This document shows positions 24,792-33,341 of a DNA stretch of 64,000 bases, piece by piece. The translations under genes and the position numbers were made by a program. The DNA comes from Sediminicola sp. GTDB taxonomy: Bacteria; Bacteroidota; Bacteroidia; Flavobacteriales; Flavobacteriaceae. The notes below the pieces were generated by a model. It made no database searches, was not told the origin of the DNA, and was given only the letters and a program-made list of their open reading frames with translations. The stretch's first letter is position 1. Each line of letters begins with the position of its first letter. The stretch covers positions 62,001 to 126,000 of the forward strand of contig JAHEND010000035.1 in NCBI GenBank assembly GCA_024643325.1, written 5' to 3'.

Positions 24792-26621
24792 TTATTTTCC
24801 ATTTCCTTCCATTTTGTCTTTTAACGCTTGTAATGCTTCGTTAGCGTCACCAAGGGTTGGTTTTGCTTCATCTGCACTCGCAGAGGCCTTCTTAACGGCT
24901 GTACGAATATTGCGTTGCTCTTCTTCTCTAAAGATAGCAGTATGGCTAGCTACCACACGCTTAAACTCTTTATTGAATTCAATTATCTTAAACTGGACTT
25001 CGTCTCCTTTGTTTAATTTAGATCCGTCTTCCTTTTCTAGGTGTCTAGAAGGAACAAAGGCAACAATATCTTCATTGAAGTTAATAGTAGCTCCTTTGTC
25101 TACAATCTCTGCAATAGTAGCAGTATGTAAAGAATCTAATGCGAATTCAGTCTCGTATTTATCCCAAGGGTTAACGGTAGTTTGCTTGTGACCAAGACTT
25201 AATTTTCTACCATCAACGTCAAGTTCTAATACCTCAACCTCTAAAGTGTCACCAACAGCAACAAATTCAGATGGGTGCTTAATTTTCTTAGTCCAAGAAA
25301 GGTCAGAAATATAAATTAATCCGTCAATTCCTTCTTCTAATTCAACAAATACACCAAAGTTAGTAAAGTTCCTTACAATACCTTTGTGCTTAGAAGCCAC
25401 TGGGTATTTAGTTGTAATGTCCGTCCAAGGATCTTGCGTTAATTGCTTAATACCAAGAGACATTTTACGGTCTTCACGGTCTAAAGTCAATACAACAGCT
25501 TCTACCTCATCACCTACTTTTACAAAGTCTTGGGCCGAACGCAAGTGCGTAGACCATGACATTTCAGAAACGTGGATCAATCCTTCTACACCTTCTTCTA
25601 CTTCTATAAATGCGCCGTAATCTGCAATAACAACTACTTTACCTTTTACCTTGTCTCCAATAGCAATCGTTTCGCTTAAAGCTTCCCATGGGTGCTTCTC
25701 TAACTGCTTAAGACCTAATTGGATTCTAGATTTGTTGTCGTCAAAGTCTAAGATTACTACGTTCAATTTCTGATCTAACTCAACCACTTCATTCGGGTGG
25801 TTAATTCTAGACCAAGAAAGATCTGTAATGTGAACCAAACCATCTACACCACCAAGATCAATAAACACCCCGTAAGAAGTAATGTTTTTAACAACACCTT
25901 CTAAGACTTGTCCTTTTTCTAATTGGCCAATGATTTCTTTTTTCTGCTCTTCAATATCTGCTTCAATAAGCGCTTTGTGAGAAACAACAACGTTTTTGAA
26001 TTCATGGTTAATTTTAACCACTTTGAATTCCATTGTTTTTCCAACGTATTGGTCGTAGTCTCTAATAGGCTTCACGTCAATTTGAGAACCTGGCAAGAAC
26101 GCCTCAATTCCAAATACATCTACGATCATACCTCCTTTAGTTCTACACTTCACGAATCCGTTCACTACTTCTTCTTTGTCATGTGCATTGTTTACACGAT
26201 CCCAAGCTTTAATAGTTCTCGCTTTTCTGTGAGATAAAACCAACTGACCTGTTTTGTCTTCTCTAATGTCAATAAGAACCTCTACCTCATCCCCTACTTT
26301 TAAGTCAGGATTGTAACGGAATTCATTTAAAGAGATTACCCCTTCAGACTTGGCATTAATGTCAATGATAGCTTCGCGCTCAGTAAGGTAAACTACCTTT
26401 CCAACCACTACTTCTTCATCTGCGGTGTCTACAAAATTTGCTGAAACCAAAGTTTCAAACTCTTCTAACTTAGACTCTTCAACACGCTCAATTCCTTGCT
26501 CGTATTTGTCCCAGTTAAAGTTTTCCAAAAATTCTTTTGGGTCTTGCGCTACTGTTTCAGTAGTCGCTTGTGCTGCTACAGCTTCATTTTCTGCTGCTAC
26601 GTTTGTGTTTTCTTCAGTCAT
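24792..26621 (-). CDS. rpsA: 30S ribosomal protein S1
   Basis: S1 binds mRNA on the small subunit and helps initiation. The 609-residue protein consists of an acidic, variable N-terminus (about 60 residues) and six S1/OB-fold repeats. The clearest are the third to fifth: GVVKNITSYGVFIDLGGVDG, GKVVVIADYGAFIEVEEGVE and GIVRNFTNFGVFVELEEGID, each followed by a DLSW/EMSW-type motif. Its own promoter lies 120 bases upstream, leaving a leader of about 113 bases, and a terminator follows, so it is transcribed alone. Confidence 0.97.
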   Translation of the reverse strand: MTEENTNVAAENEAVAAQATTETVAQDPKEFLENFNWDKYEQGIERVEESKLEEFETLVSANFVDTADEEVVVGKVVYLTEREAIIDINAKSEGVISLNEFRYNPDLKVGDEVEVLIDIREDKTGQLVLSHRKARTIKAWDRVNNAHDKEEVVNGFVKCRTKGGMIVDVFGIEAFLPGSQIDVKPIRDYDQYVGKTMEFKVVKINHEFKNVVVSHKALIEADIEEQKKEIIGQLEKGQVLEGVVKNITSYGVFIDLGGVDGLVHITDLSWSRINHPNEVVELDQKLNVVILDFDDNKSRIQLGLKQLEKHPWEALSETIAIGDKVKGKVVVIADYGAFIEVEEGVEGLIHVSEMSWSTHLRSAQDFVKVGDEVEAVVLTLDREDRKMSLGIKQLTQDPWTDITTKYPVASKHKGIVRNFTNFGVFVELEEGIDGLIYISDLSWTKKIKHPSEFVAVGDTLEVEVLELDVDGRKLSLGHKQTTVNPWDKYETEFALDSLHTATIAEIVDKGATINFNEDIVAFVPSRHLEKEDGSKLNKGDEVQFKIIEFNKEFKRVVASHTAIFREEEQRNIRTAVKKASASADEAKPTLGDANEALQALKDKMEGNGK

Positions 26622-26740
26622 TTGAAGATTAAAATTTGTATTCTGAAAGGCTTACAAGAGCACGCAATACCTACAGAAGTTGTGAATGATTAAAATAAAT
26701 TAGGTCCCTTCTCCTCTTGACTATTTGCTAAAAAGGTGTG

Positions 26741-26771
26741 CAAAAATACAATTTAATTAGGGAAATACAAA
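26741..26771 (-). promoter_or_regulatory. rpsA promoter (TTTG-N19-TATTTTTG)
   Basis: On the minus strand TTTG (26771-26768) and TATTTTTG (26748-26741) are 19 bases apart, a full match to the Bacteroidota promoter consensus. The predicted leader runs from about 26735 to 26622. It holds complementary CAAGAG/CTCTTG hexamers about 55 bases apart, but no ORF. Confidence 0.75.
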
Positions 26772-26844
26772 TCTAAATATCACTAAATTAAAGTGTTATT
26801 GTGAAAAATGTTACTTTAATATGTAGTAGTATACCTGCTAAAAT

Positions 26845-27534
26845 TTAAGAAGCAATCAGGGCGTTCGCATGGCTTAATATACGCTCAAATTGTTCATCAA
26901 GACCCATATCACTATTGTCAATTTCTACAGCTCCATCTGCCTTTTTCAAAGGCGATGTCGCTCTGTGCGAATCTATATAATCACGCTCTTGGACATTTTT
27001 AAGCACAGCGTCAAAATGCACCTTGTCTCCCTTGCCTATCAATTCTTTATACCTCCTATGCGCTCTAGTATCTGCAGAAGCAGTGAGGTATAATTTTAAT
27101 TCAGCTTCAGGAAAAACAACAGTTCCAATGTCTCTGCCATCCATCACTACCCCCTTTTGAACACCCATTGCCTGTTGTAAAGCCACTAACTTCTGTCTCA
27201 CCTCTGGAATGGCCGCTACAGGACTCACCTGCTGAGAAACAGCAAGAGTTCTAATAGGCGTTTCTATATTCTCTCCATTTAAAAACATAGCAGCATCTGG
27301 AAGATCCGCTACAATTTTAAACTGAAGGTCTATTTGATCCAATGCATTTACAAGGGATGATTTATCTAATATACCGTCTTTAATGAAACCCTGCTGCATG
27401 GCAAAATAAGTTACTCCACGGTACATAGCGCCACTGTCAACATAAATATAACCCAATGATTTGGCCAATTTTTTAGCAATGGTACTTTTTCCCGTAGAGG
27501 AAAAACCGTCTATAGCAATGGTTATTTTTTTCAT
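26845..27534 (-). CDS. cmk: cytidylate kinase
   Basis: Cmk phosphorylates CMP and dCMP with ATP. The 229-residue protein shows the P-loop IDGFSSTGKSTIAKKLAK at residue 8, the YVDSGAMYRGVTY substrate loop near 31, VMDGRDIGTVVFPEAE near 132 and RDYIDSHRATSPLKKA near 190, all characteristic. It is 25 bases downstream of lon and is followed by the separate rpsA unit, the cmk-rpsA adjacency being common in bacteria. Confidence 0.96.
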   Translation of the reverse strand: MKKITIAIDGFSSTGKSTIAKKLAKSLGYIYVDSGAMYRGVTYFAMQQGFIKDGILDKSSLVNALDQIDLQFKIVADLPDAAMFLNGENIETPIRTLAVSQQVSPVAAIPEVRQKLVALQQAMGVQKGVVMDGRDIGTVVFPEAELKLYLTASADTRAHRRYKELIGKGDKVHFDAVLKNVQERDYIDSHRATSPLKKADGAVEIDNSDMGLDEQFERILSHANALIAS

Positions 27535-27559
27535 TTAATCCTGTTAAACCATTACAAAT

Positions 27560-30010
27560 TTACAATTTTTTAGGTACAGCCACCTGCTCTTTGGTCAATG
27601 CCAATGCCACTACTTCACTCATATCCGTTACATAATGAAAAGTCATGCCTTTTAAATAGGCTTCTTTAATTTCAGCAATGTCTTTTCTGTTTTCCTCACA
27701 GAGTATAATTTGATTAATATTTGCTCTTTTAGCTGCAAGTATTTTCTCTTTAATTCCTCCTACAGGAAGCACCTTACCTCTCAGGGTAATTTCACCTGTC
27801 ATGGCCAAACGAGATTTAACCTTTCGCTGCGTGAAAAGAGATATTAAAGAAGTAAGCATGGTAATACCTGCACTTGGTCCATCTTTTGGCGTGGCCCCTT
27901 CCGGTACATGAATGTGAACATTATACTTTTCGAAAATATTGTCAGAAAGACCGTATTCTTCCGCATGAGCCTTAATGTACTCTAGGGCTATAGTAGCAGA
28001 TTCTTTCATGACCTTTCCTAGATTACCGGTAATATTCATGAGCCCTTTACCTTTGGAAAGAATGGATTCAATGAACAGAATATCTCCTCCAACAGAGGTC
28101 CATGCCAAACCAGTTACTACCCCTGCAACCTTGTTGTTTTCATATTTATCACGTTCTAATCTAGGTACACCCAAAACTTTTTCAATGTGCTCTGGAGTAA
28201 TTTTAACCTCATAAGCTTCCTCCATAGCAATAGATTTTGCTGTGTTTCTAACCATTTTAGCCAATTGCTTATCCAGGTTTCTTACACCTGATTCTCTAGT
28301 GTATCCTGCGATAATTTTTTCAAATTGTGGCTTACCTATTTTAATTTGATCTGTTGTTACACCATGTTCTTTTAATTGCTTGGGTAACAAGTGGCTTTTG
28401 GCAATTTCAACTTTTTCTTCAATCGTATATCCCGACACATTTATAAGCTCCATACGATCCAATAAAGCAGGCTGTATAGCTCCTAAATTATTTGCAGTGG
28501 CTATAAACAACACTTTGGAAAGATCATAACCCATTTCCAAGAAATTGTCATGAAAATCTGCATTCTGCTCAGGATCTAATACTTCCAAAAGCGCAGAAGA
28601 AGGGTCACCCTGATGTGAATTAGACAATTTATCAATTTCATCTAATACAAACACTGGATTAGAAGTCCCTGCTTTCTTTAAACTCTGTAGTACCCTTCCT
28701 GGCATGGCGCCAATATAGGTTTTTCGGTGCCCCCTAATTTCCGCCTCATCTCTCAACCCTCCAAGAGACATTCTCACGTATTCTCTACCAAGAGATTCTG
28801 CTATAGATTTACCCAAGGAAGTTTTCCCTACCCCTGGAGGTCCATAAAGACATAGAATAGGAGACTTCATGTCGTTTCTTAGCTTTAAGACCGCCAAGTG
28901 TTCCAAAATTCGCCTTTTAACGTCTTCTAGACCAAAATGGTCCCTATCTAATATTTTTTGAGCGCGTTTTAAATCAAATACATCTTTTGAAAATTGGTTC
29001 CATGGAAGATCTAAAAAGAGTTCCAGATAATTTCTCTGAATAGAATATTCCGCAACTTGAGGATTCATTCTTTGAAGCTTACCGAGCTCTTTGTCAAAAT
29101 GCAAGCCTGCTTTTTCTGACCATTTTTTCTTTTTGGCCGCAGCAGCCATTTCATTGACTTCTTCTTCGTAGGACACCCCTCCCAACTCTTCTTGAATGGT
29201 TTTCATTTGCTGGTGTAAGAAATACTCTCGTTGCTGTTGGTCTAAATCATTTCTGACCTTGGATTGAATGTCATTTTTCAATTGCAATTTCTGCATCTCA
29301 ACATTCATATACTTTAAAGTAGCCAAGGCACGCTCCTGTAAATCAGGAGTTTCCAATAGAATTTGCTTTTCTTTAAGAGAAACAGATAAATTAGAACAAA
29401 CAAAGTTGATTAAAAACGAATTGCTCTCTATGTTCTTAATAGCAAACGAAGCCTCTGAAGGGAGATTTGGATTGTTTTTAATAATCTGTAAAGCCAATTC
29501 CTTTATGGAGTCTATAATGGCTAAAAACTCTTTATTATCCGGCTCAGGCCTCTGTTCAGGAGTCTCTTCTACGGTTGCTTTAATGTATGGATCCTCTGAA
29601 ACGACTGCTTTTATAGCAAAACGTTTTTTACCTTGAATAATAACTGTCGTATTTCCATCAGGCATTTTCAATACCCTAAGAATTCTAGCCACAGTTCCTA
29701 TTCTGCTAATGTCTTTGGCACCAGGATTCTCTGTGTTTTGATCTTTTTGAGACACCACCCCGATCACTTTATCTCCGTTGTTGGCGTCTTTTATTAGCTG
29801 AATAGACTTATCTCTCCCTGCTGTAATAGGCACCACAACACCTGGAAACAGTACCGTATTTCTCAATGGTAGAATAGGTAGTGATTCTGGTAAAGATTCC
29901 TTATTAATCTCATCTTCATCTTCAGGAGTCATTAATGGAATTAAATCTGCATCTTCATCTATTCCTTGTAATGACATACTGTCAATATGTAAAAAATTCG
30001 AATTACTCAT
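27560..30010 (-). CDS. lon: ATP-dependent protease La (Lon)
   Basis: The 816-residue cytoplasmic protease degrades damaged and regulatory proteins. Domains in order are the N-terminal substrate-binding LON domain (about 45-240, [19 protein letters not shown]), a coiled-coil segment, the AAA+ module with Walker [20 protein letters not shown] near 389, and the C-terminal protease with the serine in [15 protein letters not shown] near 715 and the lysine in [12 protein letters not shown] near 758. It is divergent from an ECF sigma factor across 220 bases that hold two dyads. cmk follows after 25 bases. Confidence 0.97.
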   Translation of the reverse strand: MSNSNFLHIDSMSLQGIDEDADLIPLMTPEDEDEINKESLPESLPILPLRNTVLFPGVVVPITAGRDKSIQLIKDANNGDKVIGVVSQKDQNTENPGAKDISRIGTVARILRVLKMPDGNTTVIIQGKKRFAIKAVVSEDPYIKATVEETPEQRPEPDNKEFLAIIDSIKELALQIIKNNPNLPSEASFAIKNIESNSFLINFVCSNLSVSLKEKQILLETPDLQERALATLKYMNVEMQKLQLKNDIQSKVRNDLDQQQREYFLHQQMKTIQEELGGVSYEEEVNEMAAAAKKKKWSEKAGLHFDKELGKLQRMNPQVAEYSIQRNYLELFLDLPWNQFSKDVFDLKRAQKILDRDHFGLEDVKRRILEHLAVLKLRNDMKSPILCLYGPPGVGKTSLGKSIAESLGREYVRMSLGGLRDEAEIRGHRKTYIGAMPGRVLQSLKKAGTSNPVFVLDEIDKLSNSHQGDPSSALLEVLDPEQNADFHDNFLEMGYDLSKVLFIATANNLGAIQPALLDRMELINVSGYTIEEKVEIAKSHLLPKQLKEHGVTTDQIKIGKPQFEKIIAGYTRESGVRNLDKQLAKMVRNTAKSIAMEEAYEVKITPEHIEKVLGVPRLERDKYENNKVAGVVTGLAWTSVGGDILFIESILSKGKGLMNITGNLGKVMKESATIALEYIKAHAEEYGLSDNIFEKYNVHIHVPEGATPKDGPSAGITMLTSLISLFTQRKVKSRLAMTGEITLRGKVLPVGGIKEKILAAKRANINQIILCEENRKDIAEIKEAYLKGMTFHYVTDMSEVVALALTKEQVAVPKKL

Positions 30011-30060
30011 AGTCTTATATATCCGTCATAATGTCATTTAACAACACCTGTTTCGGTTTT

Positions 30061-30089
30061 AAAAATTATTTTTCTGCGTTAAAAAACAA
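30061..30089 (-). promoter_or_regulatory. probable lon promoter (TTG-N18-TAATTTTT)
   Basis: On the minus strand TTG (30089-30087) is followed after 18 bases by TAATTTTT (30068-30061), which differs from TAnnTTTG only in the last base. The leader would be about 45 bases. No CIRCE or obvious heat-shock operator is seen. Confidence 0.4.
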
Positions 30090-30099
30090 CTAAAAGGCC

Positions 30100-30140
30100 C
30101 TGAATACAAGTATTTAGTCACTTTTATATGTACCCATATA
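30100..30140. promoter_or_regulatory. two dyad-symmetry elements between lon and the ECF sigma gene
   Basis: CTGAATAC-AA-GTATTTAG (30100-30117, one G-T wobble) and TATATG-TACC-CATATA (30125-30140, perfect) lie side by side in the divergent intergenic region. They have the size and symmetry of repressor-binding sites and are too AT-rich and short-tailed to be terminators. Which gene they would control cannot be read from sequence. Confidence 0.35.
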
Positions 30141-30218
30141 GTCAATTCCTATGCCATTGTTTCATTAATTGACTTGAAACTGTAACATTTCTGTATAAAT
30201 TGTATCTATACTATTAAA

Positions 30219-30226
30219 TACGTTTG
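30219..30226 (+). promoter_or_regulatory. -7 promoter element of the ECF sigma gene (TACGTTTG)
   Basis: TACGTTTG fits TAnnTTTG and lies only four bases before the TTG start at 30231. A TTG at 30200-30202 is 16 bases upstream. The transcript would have almost no leader. Confidence 0.45.
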
Positions 30227-30230
30227 TTTT

Positions 30231-30803
30231 TTGAGCCTTAAAGAGCCTACTCATATTACGCCCCTGATTAAAGACTGTCTTCATGGAGACGCTAAAGCAC
30301 AATTCGCACTTTATGAGCAGTACCATAGAGCCATGTACAACGTTGCTTGGCGCATTGTTAAAGAAACGCATGAAGCAGAAGACGTGATGCAGGAAGCCTT
30401 TATTAGTGCTTTTAAAAAATTAGATCAATTTAGCGGCCAAGTCACATTTGGCGCTTGGTTAAAGAAAATTGTCATTAACAAAGCGATAGTCGCTTTTAGA
30501 AAACAAAAAAAACAGGATACAATTGGTTTAGTAGAAGAGATTTATAGCATTCCTGGGCCTCTGGCCGATGACACTCACCAGACAAACAACAAAAAAAAAG
30601 CGGCTTTAGTCCTGGAAACAATAGACAGTTTAAAAGAAAATTATCGCATTTCACTGACCTTACACCTCATAGAAGGTTTAAGCCATGAAGAAGTCTCTGA
30701 ACTATTAGGCATTAGTAACAGTAATTGTAGGACTACGTTTTCAAGGGCAAAAGAACAACTGAGAAACAATTTAGAAACACATCCATTATGGAAAGAGTTA
30801 TAA
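30231..30803 (+). CDS. ECF-family RNA polymerase sigma factor
   Basis: The 190-residue protein has sigma-70 region 2 (LYEQYHRAMYNVAWRIVK...EAEDVMQEAFISAFKKLDQF, residues about 27-66) and region 4 (YRISLTLHLIEGLSHEEVSELL, from about 142) with an intervening linker, and no region 1 or 3, the layout of extracytoplasmic-function sigma factors. The start is TTG at 30231. The next gene overlaps its last 16 bases and encodes a membrane-anchored protein of anti-sigma type, followed by two exported repeat proteins. An envelope-sensing regulon is likely. Confidence 0.92.
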   Translation: MSLKEPTHITPLIKDCLHGDAKAQFALYEQYHRAMYNVAWRIVKETHEAEDVMQEAFISAFKKLDQFSGQVTFGAWLKKIVINKAIVAFRKQKKQDTIGLVEEIYSIPGPLADDTHQTNNKKKAALVLETIDSLKENYRISLTLHLIEGLSHEEVSELLGISNSNCRTTFSRAKEQLRNNLETHPLWKEL

Positions 30804-31420
30804 AACAAATTCTGGCATTGGTACCAGAGGTACTTGAAAGCAAAAAACCGCTTGAAGGCCACGAAAACCGCTTTTTAAAAAAACTTTCTGAAGCTTCTTT
30901 AGCACAAGCAGAAACTGAAATGAGCGCTTTACAAACAGCACAAGACCTCCTTGAAGAATCTGCCCAAGAATCTACTCCAACAAAGACAGCCCTTAAATTA
31001 GTTTGGCGTAAAAACACCCAACGACTTTTGAGTTTAGCTGCGAGTGTAGCCATTTTATTTGGCGTGTTTCAGTGGGGAGTGCACAGTCAGGCTACACAAA
31101 CAAAAATTGCCTCCTTTGCTCCTGAAACAGCAGCTATAAATGAATACTATCCTGGCTTAATTTCCATTGCTGTTAAAGAAATTGAACAACAGAGCAGCCC
31201 GCTAACTAAATCTCATATAGACAAAGCATTTAAGGAAATTTCAAAATTAGATACCCGTTTTAAAGAAATGGAGGTTGACATGATTAATGGAGGAAACACC
31301 AAATTAATCCTTCAGGCCATGGTACAAAATTATATTACACGAATAGAATTATTAGAAGAAGTTATGCACCAAATAAACACCATTAACGCTATAAACGAAC
31401 ACACAGATGGAAACCTTTAA
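30788..31420 (+). CDS. probable anti-sigma factor (single-pass membrane protein)
   Basis: The 210-residue protein has a charged cytoplasmic N-terminal part of about 75 residues, one transmembrane helix (LLSLAASVAILFGVFQWGV, about 79-97) and a helical extracytoplasmic part. This topology, together with a 16-base overlap with an ECF sigma gene, is the classic anti-sigma arrangement. I do not see a zinc-binding HxxxCxxC motif, so it is not a ZAS-type protein. The function is inferred from context and topology. It overlaps the next gene by 14 bases. Confidence 0.75.
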   Translation: MERVIKQILALVPEVLESKKPLEGHENRFLKKLSEASLAQAETEMSALQTAQDLLEESAQESTPTKTALKLVWRKNTQRLLSLAASVAILFGVFQWGVHSQATQTKIASFAPETAAINEYYPGLISIAVKEIEQQSSPLTKSHIDKAFKEISKLDTRFKEMEVDMINGGNTKLILQAMVQNYITRIELLEEVMHQINTINAINEHTDGNL

Positions 31421-32510
31421 AAAAACTATAAGAATACTTTTAATCACTTTAATTTTCCCTGCATTTATGTGGGCCAACAAGTCTGAAATTATTAAAAAAA
31501 ACCCTTTCAGGTATGAAAAAGAAAGGGTGGTTAGGAAAAATTTTAAGGTCAATGCAGACGCACTCATGAAAATTGACAACGCCTATGGCAATCTAACGAT
31601 TAGTAGTTGGAACGAGAATAGGATTGAAATGATCATTACTATTAAGGCAGAGGGCAGTAATGAAGACCGTGTTATTGAGAAAATCGAAGGCGTAGACATT
31701 GACTTTATGTCTAGCAGCAGTATGGTTTCTGCTAAAACAATTTTTAACAATAAAAGAAATGGTTGGAGTTGGAATTGGGGAAATAACAATGTAAACCTCT
31801 CCGTACACTACAACATTAAAATGCCTATTTCTAACAGCGTAGATCTAGAAAATGATTACGGAAGTATTATCATTGATCAAATCAATGGAGATACTAAAAT
31901 TAATTGTGACTATGGAAGACTAGAAATTGGCGCATTGAATGGCGACAGAAACGATCTGAACTTTGACTACACCTCCAAATCTACTATTGCCTATGTTAAG
32001 AAAGCCTATATAGAAGCAGATTATTCTGGGATGACGATAGAAAAAGCAGGCGACTTAAATATTAATGCAGATTATTCCTCCATGAGTATTTATCAGATGG
32101 ACAATCTAAGTTACGACGCAGATTACGGAAGTATAGAAGTAGAAGAGGCCAATGATGTAAATGGAGTAGGCGACTATTTTAGCACAAAACTTGGTGTCCT
32201 TCATGGAAATGTGGCTATAGATGCAGATTATGGAAGTGTGAAAATTGCAGAAATGGCTGCAGATGCGGGAAGCCTAAATATCAGTTCTGATTATACTGGT
32301 ATAAAAATTGGATACCATAAGGATTATAATTTCACTTTTGAAATTGAAACCAAATATGCTGGAGTTAGTGGTACAGATGCTTTTGAGATGTCTATCTCTA
32401 AAGAAAAATCTAGTGAGCGTTACTATAAAGGCTACTACAAAAATCCAAATAGCAAAAATCATGTTCAAATATTGAGTAAATACGGCGGTTTGAGCTTTAC
32501 TAGAAAATAA
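31407..32510 (+). CDS. exported beta-solenoid-type repeat protein (DUF4097-like)
   Basis: The 367-residue protein starts with a signal peptide (about 1-23, ...FPAFMWANK). After residue 130 it becomes a run of imperfect repeats of about 20 residues built on the pattern (E/A)DYxSxxI: ENDYGSIII, NCDYGRLEI, EADYSGMTI, NADYSSMSI, DADYGSIEV, DADYGSVKI, SSDYTGIKI. That is the look of a right-handed beta-solenoid like those in DUF4097/adhesin head proteins. It belongs to the sigma/anti-sigma operon and probably acts outside the inner membrane. Ligand and exact role are unknown. Confidence 0.78.
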   Translation: METFKKTIRILLITLIFPAFMWANKSEIIKKNPFRYEKERVVRKNFKVNADALMKIDNAYGNLTISSWNENRIEMIITIKAEGSNEDRVIEKIEGVDIDFMSSSSMVSAKTIFNNKRNGWSWNWGNNNVNLSVHYNIKMPISNSVDLENDYGSIIIDQINGDTKINCDYGRLEIGALNGDRNDLNFDYTSKSTIAYVKKAYIEADYSGMTIEKAGDLNINADYSSMSIYQMDNLSYDADYGSIEVEEANDVNGVGDYFSTKLGVLHGNVAIDADYGSVKIAEMAADAGSLNISSDYTGIKIGYHKDYNFTFEIETKYAGVSGTDAFEMSISKEKSSERYYKGYYKNPNSKNHVQILSKYGGLSFTRK

Positions 32511-32615
32511 GTACTTCGCTAAGTAAGCTATTAAAATACCACCCAATAATTTGATAAAACAATGTTTTTTTTGATTTATATCAACAAGGCAATCAACATT
32601 TAAAATCTCTTAATT

Positions 32616-33338
32616 ATGAAAAAAAGCATCTTATTAATCGCAATGATTTTAATTGGAACCTCTGCGCATGCTCAGTGGTGGAAGAGAATTAAAGGAAATG
32701 GTAACACCATTACACAAACAAGACAAACAGCCAATTATGACAAAGTTTCTGTCTCAGGATCTTTTGACGTGCAATTAGTTAGAGGTGAAGAGGGAGAGAT
32801 TACACTAAAAGGAGAAGAAAACCTCTTAGAGCACATTGAAGTTTATGTTAAAAACAATGTGCTAATTTTAAAAGTAAAAGACAATATAAACCTGAGTAGT
32901 TCGTGGAATAAAACCATCACTATTGAGGTGCCTGTCATTGAAATAACCGGAGTTAAATTATCAGGTTCTGGAGATATTAGCACACAGACAACTTTAAAGG
33001 CAACAGATTTTAATGCTGCGGTATCGGGTTCTGGAGATATTTCATTAGCCATAGAAGCCACGAATTTATATGTGCAGATATCTGGATCTGGAGATATTAA
33101 TCTTTCTGGAAGCGCAGATGACTTAACGGTAAAAGTTTCTGGCTCTGGAGATGTAAATGCTTATGATGTAGCTGCTCAAGACGCCACAGTAACTGTATCT
33201 GGATCTGCAGATGTTACACTAACTGTAAAAGGTACTTTAAATGCAAAAGTATCTGGTTCTGGTGATATTCAATACAAAGGAAATCCTAAAAAAGTAGTAT
33301 CAAAAGTGTCTGGTTCAGGAGACGTTAATGGGTATTAA
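32616..33338 (+). CDS. GIN domain-containing exported protein (DUF2807, adhesin head type)
   Basis: The 240-residue protein has a signal peptide ending near SAHAQWWKR and a mature part of short repeats, SGSGD-I/V-x, six times exactly (LSGSGDIS, VSGSGDIS, ISGSGDIN, VSGSGDVN, VSGSGDIQ, VSGSGDVN) plus SGSFD and SGSAD variants. This is the head GIN domain, a beta-solenoid fold found in putative surface adhesins of Bacteroidota. It follows the DUF4097-like gene after 105 bases. Both may belong to the same sigma-controlled group, though the gap allows a separate promoter. Confidence 0.88.
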   Translation: MKKSILLIAMILIGTSAHAQWWKRIKGNGNTITQTRQTANYDKVSVSGSFDVQLVRGEEGEITLKGEENLLEHIEVYVKNNVLILKVKDNINLSSSWNKTITIEVPVIEITGVKLSGSGDISTQTTLKATDFNAAVSGSGDISLAIEATNLYVQISGSGDINLSGSADDLTVKVSGSGDVNAYDVAAQDATVTVSGSADVTLTVKGTLNAKVSGSGDIQYKGNPKKVVSKVSGSGDVNGY

Positions 33339-33341
33339 ATC

